From Bacteroidales bacterium (lineage in GTDB: Bacteria > Bacteroidota > Bacteroidia > Bacteroidales > P3), in assembly GCA_900769785.1 (NCBI GenBank), contig CAAGHV010000067.1, positions 1 through 15,110 of the forward strand: 15,110 nucleotides of DNA, written 5' to 3'. Positions 6,870 to 14,228 of this stretch are shown here, one piece after another. The notes beneath the pieces are model-generated. The model ran no database searches and was not told the DNA's origin. It saw only the letters and a list, made by a program, of their open reading frames with translations. Position 1 is the stretch's first letter. Each line of letters opens with the position of its first letter. The translations under genes and the position numbers were made by a program.

Positions 6870-7940
6870 ATGCCTAAAACAAATAATAATATATCTAAAA
6901 CTAAAAGAAATATATCCAATAAACAAGTGCTTATTGGATTATGTGTGTTGATTGCTGTTGTAGTAGGACTATTTATAGGTGTATATAATTTTCTTAAGCA
7001 CAACAATGTGCCCATTGCCGAAGAATATTATATGTATATACCTACCGGTTCAGACTACGTTGCGGTGAAGGATAGTTTGAATGCACATGGTTGTATTGTC
7101 GATTCTTTGTTCTTCAATTGGCTGGCAAACAGAAAGAATTATCCACAACACGTTAAGGCCGGTAGATATAAAATAGTACCGGGTATGAATATTAATACAT
7201 TGCTGAATAAGTTGATGTCGGGCAATCAAGATCCATTGAAGGTGGTGATAGGTAAATTCCGTTCGGCTGAAAAACTCGCACAGAAGTTGGCTATAAAATT
7301 GGAATTCGATTCGGTCGATTTTATGAAAGCATTCGAAAATAAAGCGTTGTTGGATTCTTTTGGCTTGACCGATGAAAACAAAATGGCACTCTTTATACCC
7401 AATACTTATGAGGTGTATTGGAACATAAGTCCCGAAGACTTTTTGCGAAGAATGTATGCCGAAAGAAAAAAGTTTTGGAGCGAAAAGCGAAGAATAAAAG
7501 CCCAAGACCTTGAGATGACGGAAAATGAGGTGATGATATTGGCATCCATTGTGGATGAGGAAACTAATAAAGATGACGAAAAACCTTTAGTGGCAAGTGT
7601 GTATCTGAACCGTTTGAGGAAGGGATACCTTTTGCAGGCCGACCCTACTGTACGTTTTGCTATACAGAACTTTGGCATACGCCGAGTGCTGAAAAAGTAT
7701 CTCAAATATGATAGCCCATACAATACCTATATGTATAAAGGTTTACCACCAGGTCCTATATGTATTCCATCGATAGCTTCGATAGATGCAGTGCTTGAAA
7801 ATAAACAGACTGATTATATGTTCTTTTGTGCCAAAGAAGACTTTTCGGGATATCACAATTTTGCTGTTACGCATAATGAACATATACAAAATGCCCGTAA
7901 ATTCCAAAAGGCACTTAACGAGCGAAAGATTTTTGAATAA
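6870..7940 (+). CDS. mltG: Endolytic murein transglycosylase MltG
   Basis: A 356-residue inner-membrane lytic transglycosylase that cleaves nascent glycan strands and so sets their length. One membrane helix at about 19-41 follows a basic N-terminus. A LysM-like segment with AGRYKIVPGMNINTLLNKL lies at about 97-115, and the YceG catalytic domain spans about 120-350. LASIVDEET at 224-232 aligns with LASIVEKET of E. coli MltG, placing the catalytic glutamate at E231. PLVASVYLNRL, QADPTV and YNTYMYKGLPPGPI (284-297) are the other conserved blocks. All expected motifs are present. It is the last gene before a long structured intergenic stretch; no classical U-tract terminator was found directly after it, but a large hairpin lies 78 bases downstream. 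Confidence 0.95.
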   Translation: MPKTNNNISKTKRNISNKQVLIGLCVLIAVVVGLFIGVYNFLKHNNVPIAEEYYMYIPTGSDYVAVKDSLNAHGCIVDSLFFNWLANRKNYPQHVKAGRYKIVPGMNINTLLNKLMSGNQDPLKVVIGKFRSAEKLAQKLAIKLEFDSVDFMKAFENKALLDSFGLTDENKMALFIPNTYEVYWNISPEDFLRRMYAERKKFWSEKRRIKAQDLEMTENEVMILASIVDEETNKDDEKPLVASVYLNRLRKGYLLQADPTVRFAIQNFGIRRVLKKYLKYDSPYNTYMYKGLPPGPICIPSIASIDAVLENKQTDYMFFCAKEDFSGYHNFAVTHNEHIQNARKFQKALNERKIFE

Positions 7941-8018
7941 CAAACTTCCACTCAGATGTGTAGCCATGTAAGTCGCAAGGTTGTTGACATTTGCTATAAA
8001 TTACTTGGTGTAGCAGAT

Positions 8019-8083
8019 ATTCACTCCCACGTGATATAGAAAAACTTCCTTCGTGTGTAAATTTTTCTATCTCGTGAGTGAAT
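8019..8083. repeat. Long imperfect inverted repeat (hairpin) after mltG
   Basis: The left arm 8019-8044 (ATTCACTC...ACG...TAGAAAAA) is complementary to the right arm 8062-8083 (TTTTTCTA...CGTGAGTGAAT) apart from about four extra or mismatched bases. This gives a stem of roughly 20 bp around a 17-base loop. It could end the acetyltransferase-mltG transcript or be a palindromic repeat unit; the T run is inside the stem, not after it, so it is not a standard intrinsic terminator. Confidence 0.6.
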
Positions 8084-8241
8084 TTTAGATGTATCCATAA
8101 CTTATAAGATAGATATATGGTTTGTCGTTGCAGGATATATATCCTATTGTGGAGACATATACATATTGTATTATCGGCGTGGGTAGGGGTGTCGTCGTCG
8201 CAACAGGGTAAGTAAAAATTGCACGGGAGGGTGTTGTCGTG

Positions 8242-8285
8242 TCAATACCCGGGTCTTGCCACATCAACACCCGGGTGTTGCGACA
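8242..8285. repeat. Two adjacent 22-bp repeats with a CCCGGG-centred palindrome
   Basis: 8242-8263 and 8264-8285 are directly abutting 22-base units differing at only three positions; both contain ACCCGGGT followed by TTGC and ACA. The second unit includes the perfect 16-base palindrome CAACACCCGGGTGTTG at 8265-8280. The flanks GTGTC (8239-8243) and GACAC (8281-8285) are also complementary and could close a larger structure. A weaker relative (GGGTGTTGTCGTG) lies just upstream at about 8229-8241. Confidence 0.7.
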
Positions 8286-8335
8286 CTGTTGATATATTGT
8301 TGATTTTCAAAGGGCATATTTTTAGAAAAAAAACA

Positions 8336-8419
8336 CCATACTCAGCACCCGTAACCCTTAGGGTTATGCCCCGTAAGTGCCATGGTTTCGACCCGAAACA
8401 CCACCTAAGTATGGCACTT
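8336..8419. other. Possible structured RNA or palindromic element with alternative folds
   Basis: CCATACTCAG (8336-8345) can pair with CTAAGTATGG (8405-8414, one mismatch), enclosing two small hairpins: TAACCC-TTA-GGGTTA (8352-8366) and GTTTCG-ACC-CGAAAC (8385-8399). This gives a three-way-junction shape. Alternatively AAGTGCCAT (8375-8383) pairs perfectly with ATGGCACTT (8411-8419). The two folds share the 8411-8414 bases and exclude each other. No known riboswitch consensus was recognised. Confidence 0.45.
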
Positions 8420-8559
8420 CTTACCGGTAAATCGCAGGGCTACATATAATCTGTGATTTATTAGGCATAAATTTATATTGTATTGTATAATATTGAATGA
8501 AATGTGTATTGTAAATCAGTGTGTTGTTGTGTGTGATAAAAAATAACTGCGCCCAATTA

Positions 8560-8589
8560 TTAGAATGTGATAAAATATTCGTATCTTTG
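8560..8589 (+). promoter_or_regulatory. Bacteroidota-type promoter for the subtilase operon
   Basis: TATCTTTG at 8582-8589 matches TAnnTTTG. The -33 position 19 bases upstream reads TTA (8560-8562) instead of TTG, so only the -7 box is consensus. The ATG at 8617 lies 27 bases after the -7 box, implying a short leader of about 20 bases, and excludes the upstream alternative start at 8521. Confidence 0.65.
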
Positions 8590-8616
8590 CAGATTATTTC
8601 AAAAACAGAAAATATA

Positions 8617-10761
8617 ATGAAGAGAATTTTATGTTTGTTTTTCTGCATCAGCATGGTTGTATGCAATGCACAAGATAAAGGAGGTCTTACTGCAAAAGTG
8701 TTTATGTTGGAAATGTCTAAGAAATCTGCCACAGAAGGATATTCGAGGGAGCTTTCTAAACGTTATCCTATTACCTTTTATAAGGGCGAGGCTTATGTAA
8801 GTGTAGTAGCAAAAGTATCATCTACCTGTTCAAAAGAAGAGTTGCAAAAAGAGGGAATAAGAGTAAATTCTCAAATAGCCAATATCGTTTCGATGCGTGT
8901 GCCCATTAATAAAATGTATATATTGGAAGCTCATACAGATATATTGCAGTATGATATAGCACGTAAGGTGGTTCCACAATGCGATAATGCGCGTTATGAT
9001 ACTAGAGCCGATAGTGTGCAACAAGGTTTGGGCCTTTCGATGGCCTATACAGGTAAAGATGTATTGATAGGTATTACAGATTGGGGCTTTGATTATACCC
9101 ATCCCAATTTCTATGATACTACATATAAATATTCACGTATCTACAAGGCTTGGGATCACTTCAAGTTATCGGGACCTGCCCCCGAAGGCTTTGATTATGG
9201 TACAGAATATAGCACGCCCGAACAAATAAAGAATGCACAATGTGATACATCCGGCTTGTACGATTATGGTACTCACGGTACACACGTTGCCGGTATAGCA
9301 GGTGGAAGTGGTGCAGGTACTAAATACAGAGGTATGGCACCTGAGGCACAATATTTATTCGCATCATTTCTATTGGACGAAGCCGCAGCTTTGGACTGCT
9401 TTGCATGGATGAAGAATCAGGCCGATAGTGCACAAAAAAGATTGGTTATCAATATGAGTTGGGGTATGTATTCGATGGGTAGTATGGATGGTAATTCGAT
9501 GTTAAGCCAAGCTATCGATGAGTATTCCAACCAAGGTGTTACCTTTGTTTCTAGTGCAGGGAACAATGGTGAAGAGAACTTTCATATAAGTAAAACTTTT
9601 AGTGATACAATAGATACATTGCGAACCATTGTTGGATTTCATGGGTCAGCAGTGGGACAATCCGTTACCTTTTGGGGCGAACCATATAAATCGTTTGAAG
9701 CAGGATTAGGGTTTGCTGTAGGCGATTCGGTAGTGGTACGCTCGCCATTCTATGCTACAAATGATAGTAGAACTTTGATAGATACGTTTCTTACTGTAGG
9801 TTTCGACACTATACCATACCGTATTACCAAAGTTGGTGAAGATATTTACAGCCATCGGCCCTGTTTGGTTATCACAGTGATGAAGTATAGTGGAAATTAT
9901 GGATTACATGTATTTGCCACCACACAGAATCAGGTATTGCATGGATGGAACTTGGTTGAATTGGAAAATCATGCCGGAAATTGGGGCAGTCCTTTATCGT
10001 CCAACCGTTTGGAAGGGTACACTAATGGCGACCCTTATTATGGCATAAGTGAGCCATCATGTGCAAGAAGTTGCATAACTGTGGCTGCTCATAATCCCGA
10101 TCGTGGTGCAGACAGAACAGGTCCCATAGCACCGTTTTCTAGTTATGGACCTATAATGGGTGGCACATATACAAAACCTGATATATCGGGACCGGGAATG
10201 TCCATTGCTTCATCAATGAATTCGTTTACTACCGAAGACTATTCTCCTGTAAAAACAATGAGATTTAAAGGTAGAGTGTATTCATTTGCCAAACTTTCGG
10301 GAACATCAATGTCGTCGCCGGCTGTTACGGGTGTAGTAGCATTGATTTTGCATGCCAATCCACGTTTGACACCTCAGCAAATTAAAGATATAATAATCGA
10401 AACTGCCCGTATTGATGATAAGACTGGCGATTTGACTGATTCGGTAAGTGTCCGTTGGGGACATGGAAAGGTTGATGCTATGGCAGCAATAGAAAAAGCA
10501 TTGGAGTATGTTTCGGTAAACAATATTGTTTATGCAAATAATATTGTAGTGTATCCCAATCCGGCCAATAATCGTGTATATATAGACTATAGTGGCGATG
10601 AATCTATAACTATTTGCCTTTATAGTATTGATGGCAAATGTTTGTTACAAAAGGAAAATGTTAGAGAATTGGATGTGCAAAGAATACCTGCCGGAATATA
10701 TTTGTTGAAAATAAATACAGCAGAAGAAGTAATAACAAAAAAAATAATGATTGCTAAATAG
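8617..10761 (+). CDS. Secreted subtilisin-like (S8) serine protease with T9SS sorting domain
   Basis: With the start at 8617 the product is 714 residues and opens with a clean signal peptide (MKRILCLFFCISMVVCNA, cleavage likely before QD at 19-20). A start at 8521 would put 32 unrelated residues before it and lies upstream of the promoter. The catalytic triad is D155 (ITDWGFDYTHP), H220 (YGTHGTHVAG) and S564 (SGTSMSSP), with oxyanion N316 (SSAGNNG). A ~170-residue insert between N316 and the final serine block carries a beta-rich region. Residues about 642-714 (NNIVVYPNPANN ... GIYLLKI ... KKIMIAK) form a type A T9SS C-terminal sorting domain, so the protease should be exported by Sec, passed over the outer membrane by type IX secretion and probably anchored at the surface. 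It is the first gene of the long downstream unit, with only 2 bases before the next start. Substrate unknown. Confidence 0.93.
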   Translation: MKRILCLFFCISMVVCNAQDKGGLTAKVFMLEMSKKSATEGYSRELSKRYPITFYKGEAYVSVVAKVSSTCSKEELQKEGIRVNSQIANIVSMRVPINKMYILEAHTDILQYDIARKVVPQCDNARYDTRADSVQQGLGLSMAYTGKDVLIGITDWGFDYTHPNFYDTTYKYSRIYKAWDHFKLSGPAPEGFDYGTEYSTPEQIKNAQCDTSGLYDYGTHGTHVAGIAGGSGAGTKYRGMAPEAQYLFASFLLDEAAALDCFAWMKNQADSAQKRLVINMSWGMYSMGSMDGNSMLSQAIDEYSNQGVTFVSSAGNNGEENFHISKTFSDTIDTLRTIVGFHGSAVGQSVTFWGEPYKSFEAGLGFAVGDSVVVRSPFYATNDSRTLIDTFLTVGFDTIPYRITKVGEDIYSHRPCLVITVMKYSGNYGLHVFATTQNQVLHGWNLVELENHAGNWGSPLSSNRLEGYTNGDPYYGISEPSCARSCITVAAHNPDRGADRTGPIAPFSSYGPIMGGTYTKPDISGPGMSIASSMNSFTTEDYSPVKTMRFKGRVYSFAKLSGTSMSSPAVTGVVALILHANPRLTPQQIKDIIIETARIDDKTGDLTDSVSVRWGHGKVDAMAAIEKALEYVSVNNIVYANNIVVYPNPANNRVYIDYSGDESITICLYSIDGKCLLQKENVRELDVQRIPAGIYLLKINTAEEVITKKIMIAK

Positions 10762-10763
10762 TT

Positions 10764-11738
10764 ATGTTGGTTAGGTTTTTTAAGAAAAACTATTTCAATC
10801 AATATCTCTTGATATTTTTCTTGAGTATTCTTTTGTGGGTAGGTGCTTTTATAGCACCTCAACCTATACAGGATACTTTGTCGTATTCTTTTTTGTATGA
10901 ATATGTCTATAATTTATTATTGCCATTTCCTTTTATTTCGGTATTGTTGGCATACATTATAATAGTTCTACAAGGTTTATTCTTCAATATGATTCTTGTC
11001 AAACACAAATTGATATCAAGTACAACATTGCTTCCAATGTTTGTTTATATTTTTGTGTTCTCATCTTCCACTCAGACAATAACACCTATTTTGTTATCTA
11101 ATATATTTGTTTTACTTGCTTTGAACAATTTGTTGGATTGCGAAAATATTTCTAAGTCGCAAGATAAGATATTCAGAGCGTCAGCACTAGTATCAATAGC
11201 AATTTTATTTTATTTTTTATCGATATACTATTTGTTACTTATTATATTAGTTATTATTGAATACAAGATATATTATTGGAGAGAATGGGTAACTGCATTT
11301 TTGGGTTTTACTTTGCCCCTGATATTGGTATTGATCTATTGTTTTCTTACAGATTCACTAATGAATTTTGTCAATTCTTCTTTCAATGATGTACTTGCAC
11401 CTATATTTGTTTTTGATTTTAATAGTTGGTTATCTATAGTTTTTGGACTATTATTTATTTTGATATTTAGTGCGGCATCGTTTAATTTTTTTGTTTCCAT
11501 GAGAGATAACGTTGTTGCTTACCGTACAAAATCATCCATTATATTATACATAGTATTGGTTGCCTTTTTAATGTCTATTTATTCTATTGTATTTCCATTG
11601 CCGATGCAACTTTATGTGATACCATTTTCTTATTTTATTGGAAATTGTATTACTCGTCACAAGGGTAAAGAAACAATGTGTGATATTGTATTGATAGTGT
11701 TGACCATTACTGTATTTGGAAGCGTTTATTTGTTGTAA
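10764..11738 (+). CDS. Polytopic membrane protein, DUF6427-like
   Basis: A 324-residue, very hydrophobic protein with about eight to ten membrane helices (for example near 13-31, 52-75, 105-122, 140-165, 175-195, 220-245, 256-275 and 306-324). The basic start (LVRFFKKNYFNQYLL) and the mid-protein pattern YWREWVTAFLGFTLPLIL resemble Bacteroidota proteins annotated DUF6427, whose function is unknown; assignment rests on memory of that pattern, not a search. No enzyme motif or nucleotide-binding site is visible. It follows the subtilase stop by 2 bases and precedes rnhB by 30, so it is part of the same transcript. Confidence 0.7.
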   Translation: MLVRFFKKNYFNQYLLIFFLSILLWVGAFIAPQPIQDTLSYSFLYEYVYNLLLPFPFISVLLAYIIIVLQGLFFNMILVKHKLISSTTLLPMFVYIFVFSSSTQTITPILLSNIFVLLALNNLLDCENISKSQDKIFRASALVSIAILFYFLSIYYLLLIILVIIEYKIYYWREWVTAFLGFTLPLILVLIYCFLTDSLMNFVNSSFNDVLAPIFVFDFNSWLSIVFGLLFILIFSAASFNFFVSMRDNVVAYRTKSSIILYIVLVAFLMSIYSIVFPLPMQLYVIPFSYFIGNCITRHKGKETMCDIVLIVLTITVFGSVYLL

Positions 11739-11768
11739 AATAATTATGTTTAATTATAGAAGCTTAGT

Positions 11769-12365
11769 ATGTTATTATCACAATATACAGAAAATAAAAT
11801 AGAAGCAGGATGTGACGAAGCAGGACGTGGTTGTTTGGCAGGTCCTGTATTTGCGGCTGCAGTTATATTTCCAAAAGGGTATAAGAATGAGTTGTTAGAT
11901 GATTCGAAAAAGCTTACGGCAAAGCAACGAATATCATTGAGAACTATTATAGAGAATGATGCATTGGCATGGGCTGTTGCTTCTGTTGATAATAACGAGA
12001 TAGATAAGATTAATATTCTAAATGCTTCTTTTTTGGCAATGAATAGGGCAATAGATATGTTGTCTGTAAAGCCGGAACTGTTGCTTATTGATGGTAATAG
12101 ATTTAAAACAGATACAAGGATTGATTTTCATTGTATAGTGAAGGGCGATGGTTTGTATGAATCTATTGCAGCAGCTTCCATTCTTGCCAAATCTTACAGA
12201 GATGATTATATGGAAAAACTTCACGAAGAATATCCTTGTTATGGTTGGAAATCGAACAAAGGGTATCCGACAAAAAAGCATTATGAGGCTATTGCACATA
12301 ATGGAATTACTCAATATCATAGGAGAAGTTTTAGTTTGGATAAGCAACTTACAATACAATTCTGA
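11769..12365 (+). CDS. rnhB: Ribonuclease HII
   Basis: A 198-residue enzyme, normal length, that removes ribonucleotides and RNA primers from RNA-DNA hybrids. The metal-binding acidic residues are D16 and E17 in GCDEAGRGCLAGP, D108 in LLIDGNRF and D127 in VKGDG. DDSKKL (44-49) and SIAAASILAKSYRDDYM (132-148) are the other conserved RNase HII blocks. The start ATG at 11769 gives the standard short lead before the first motif. It lies in the middle of the tight gene run; the next gene starts 16 bases later. Confidence 0.97.
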   Translation: MLLSQYTENKIEAGCDEAGRGCLAGPVFAAAVIFPKGYKNELLDDSKKLTAKQRISLRTIIENDALAWAVASVDNNEIDKINILNASFLAMNRAIDMLSVKPELLLIDGNRFKTDTRIDFHCIVKGDGLYESIAAASILAKSYRDDYMEKLHEEYPCYGWKSNKGYPTKKHYEAIAHNGITQYHRRSFSLDKQLTIQF

Positions 12366-12381
12366 TTAATATATAAGCTTT

Positions 12382-12924
12382 ATGTTTGAGAGATTGAGAA
12401 AAATAAAACAGCAGAGAATTGTAAAACAATTGTCCTCGGTAAAAAGGACCAAGGTTATGCATAACTTTGATACCGCAAACGTTATAGGTATAATATTTAA
12501 TGTATCTACAGAGAATGATTGGATGAATATTTGTAGTATTGTAAAGAAGTTTGAAGAGTATGGCAAAAAAGTATATTTGGTAGGAGTGATTGATAATAGA
12601 GAAAAACTTGATTTTATTATTACTAATACAAATGTTACGCTTGTGCATGCCAAAACAGATATCAACTACTGGGGTATTCCTAAAATATCAATACTACATC
12701 AATTCTTAGATAGAAAGTATGATGTTTTGATAAATGCTATGGTCGATAGCGATGATTTTTTTTCGTTATTTGTGAATATGCATACATTAGCAGATCTAAA
12801 GATAGCGTGCGATAATTTGGATAATGAAAAGTATTATGATTTACTTATAAAGGTTGACTCCGATATTTCGGAATCTGATTTTTTGAAACAGGTTATATAT
12901 TATTTGACGTTAATTAATAAATAG
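12382..12924 (+). CDS. Hypothetical protein, DUF6913-like
   Basis: A 180-residue soluble protein without signal peptide or membrane helix. It starts with a basic stretch (FERLRKIKQQRIVKQLSSVKRTK) and continues with alternating strands and helices: NVIGIIFN, GKKVYLVGVIDN, and YDVLINAMVDSDDFFSLFVNMHTLADLKIACDN. This overall shape and its position directly before dapA match Bacteroidota proteins labelled DUF6913, function unknown. The assignment is from recollection of the pattern. The 5-base gap to dapA suggests translational coupling. No catalytic motif is evident. Confidence 0.65.
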   Translation: MFERLRKIKQQRIVKQLSSVKRTKVMHNFDTANVIGIIFNVSTENDWMNICSIVKKFEEYGKKVYLVGVIDNREKLDFIITNTNVTLVHAKTDINYWGIPKISILHQFLDRKYDVLINAMVDSDDFFSLFVNMHTLADLKIACDNLDNEKYYDLLIKVDSDISESDFLKQVIYYLTLINK

Positions 12925-12929
12925 AAAAT

Positions 12930-13808
12930 ATGAAAGTAAAATTTTCAGGAACAGGGGTAGCATTGGTAACACCTTTCCGTAAACAAGGAATGATTGATTT
13001 TACCACACTAGAGAATCTTTTAGAAACAATAATAGAATCGAAGGTTGATTATATAGTTGCATTGGGTACTACTAGTGAAGCTGCAACAATGACTGATAGA
13101 GAACGTACTGCTCTTATCGATAATATTTTAGAGGTTGTAAATGGACGATTGCCCATAGTACTTGGTATGGGAGGAAATAATACGATGGATATTGTCGATA
13201 AAATAAAGAATACTGACTTTTCGGGGATTGATGGAATATTGTCGGTATCACCATACTACAACAAGCCACAGCAAAGGGGTATTTATTTGCATTACAAAAG
13301 TATTTCAGAGGTTTCTCCAGTTCCGATTATTATGTATAATGTGCCTGGGCGTACAGCATGTAATGTTACAGCCGAAACTACATTACAGATAGCTACTGAT
13401 TGTCCCAATATTGTTGCTACCAAGGAAGCATCAGGAAATATATCGCAGGTGATGGAAATATTACGAAATAAACCCGATGGCTTCTCGGTTATATCGGGTG
13501 ATGATGCTTTAACTTTGCCGATGATTTCGTTGGGGGCAACAGGTGTTATTTCGGTAATTGCTAATGCTTTTCCAAAGGAAATGTCGGATATGGTAAATTA
13601 TTCTTTGAAAGGAGATTTTAAGAAGGCACTTCCGTTGCATTACAAGTTATTGCCAATTATGAATGCTTTGTTTGAAGAAGGAAATCCTGCAGGTGTAAAA
13701 GCTGCATTGGAAATAAAAGGAATAATATCAAATAATTTGAGATTACCTCTTACTAAGATTAGTAAACCCTTGTATAACAAACTTTCTACATTGATATCAA
13801 ATCTATAA
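12930..13808 (+). CDS. dapA: 4-hydroxy-tetrahydrodipicolinate synthase
   Basis: A full-length 292-residue class I aldolase-fold enzyme that condenses pyruvate with aspartate semialdehyde, the first step committed to diaminopimelate and lysine. The Schiff-base lysine is K165 in IVATKEASGN; Y136 and R141 lie in MYNVPGRTACN, T47/T48 in GTTSEA, and SPYYNKP at 107-113 supplies the tyrosine of the proton relay. GTGVALVTPF starts the barrel. All family signatures are present, so this is DapA rather than N-acetylneuraminate lyase, as also suggested by the GTTSEA motif. In the same operon as rnhB and apbE, spaced by 5-6 bases; product feeds peptidoglycan synthesis. Confidence 0.95.
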   Translation: MKVKFSGTGVALVTPFRKQGMIDFTTLENLLETIIESKVDYIVALGTTSEAATMTDRERTALIDNILEVVNGRLPIVLGMGGNNTMDIVDKIKNTDFSGIDGILSVSPYYNKPQQRGIYLHYKSISEVSPVPIIMYNVPGRTACNVTAETTLQIATDCPNIVATKEASGNISQVMEILRNKPDGFSVISGDDALTLPMISLGATGVISVIANAFPKEMSDMVNYSLKGDFKKALPLHYKLLPIMNALFEEGNPAGVKAALEIKGIISNNLRLPLTKISKPLYNKLSTLISNL

Positions 13809-13814
13809 TTATTA

Positions 13815-14222
13815 ATGAGTGATTATTTATCCGATGTTCGGAAACGATTTGGAAAGGATTCGTTTGCAAGTGAAACTACTGGAATCGAGATTGTAGATGT
13901 AGGGGATAATAGAGCTAAATGTATGTTGCAATTATCGAACAAGCATCGCAATGCAATGGGAGCAGTGATGGGGGGCGTTATATATACTTTAGCAGATTTT
14001 GCTTTTGCTGTAGCAGCCAATCATGATATCTTGGATACTGTTTCTATTTCGGGAGATATTAAGTTTATCAATTCAACAAAGGGTAATGTATTGTATGCCG
14101 ATGCTCAATGCTTAAAGAGTGGCAGAACAAGTAGTTTTTATGAGGTTATAATATATGATGATTATGATAGGCTAATATCTAAAGTGTCAATAGTAGGAGT
14201 AAATATAAATATTCAGAAATAA
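13815..14222 (+). CDS. Hotdog-fold thioesterase, PaaI-like
   Basis: A 135-residue protein with a single hotdog domain. The central motif AMGAVMGGVIYTLADFAFAVAAN (about 47-69) corresponds to the HGG...LAD block of PaaI/4HBT acyl-CoA thioesterases, with a methionine (M52) where many members have histidine; D61 of LAD is retained. Later strands SISGDIKFINSTKGNVLYADAQCLKSGRTSSFYEVIIYDD are typical. Such enzymes hydrolyse small or aromatic acyl-CoA thioesters in the cytosol; the substrate here is unknown. Gaps of 6 bases to both neighbours place it firmly in the operon. Confidence 0.85.
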   Translation: MSDYLSDVRKRFGKDSFASETTGIEIVDVGDNRAKCMLQLSNKHRNAMGAVMGGVIYTLADFAFAVAANHDILDTVSISGDIKFINSTKGNVLYADAQCLKSGRTSSFYEVIIYDDYDRLISKVSIVGVNINIQK

Positions 14223-14228
14223 TATATA

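Larger units (their letters stand above)
7941..8616. other. Long gene-free region rich in inverted repeats
   Basis: About 675 bases with no convincing gene. Open frames such as 8219-8449 are explained by the repeats and match nothing I recognise. From 5' to 3' it holds a long imperfect hairpin (8019-8083), a perfect AGGATATATATCCT palindrome (8132-8145) and a locally GC-richer stretch with two adjacent 22-bp repeats (8242-8285). A segment with competing stems (8336-8419), TTACCGGTAA (8421-8430) and a 9-bp stem AAATCGCAG/CTGTGATTT (8429-8437 with 8451-8459) follow. The last ~35 bases before the next gene carry the subtilase promoter. I found no tRNA, tmRNA, SRP RNA or RNase P RNA signature. 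Confidence 0.6.

Noticed and set aside
8242..8285. CRISPR array
   Set aside because: Only two abutting units, no spacers, no cas genes nearby.
8219..8449. 76-codon open frame across the structured intergenic region
   Set aside because: It is composed of the palindromes and 22-bp repeats, has no recognisable domain, and no promoter or ribosome site was seen.
8521..8616. Upstream in-frame start for the subtilase that would add 32 residues
   Set aside because: It lies upstream of the TATCTTTG promoter box and would hide the clear signal peptide that begins at the ATG at 8617.
7941..8616. tRNA, tmRNA, SRP RNA or RNase P RNA in the structured region
   Set aside because: None of the conserved sequence signatures of these RNAs was found; GTTTCGACCCGAAAC resembles a T arm only superficially.
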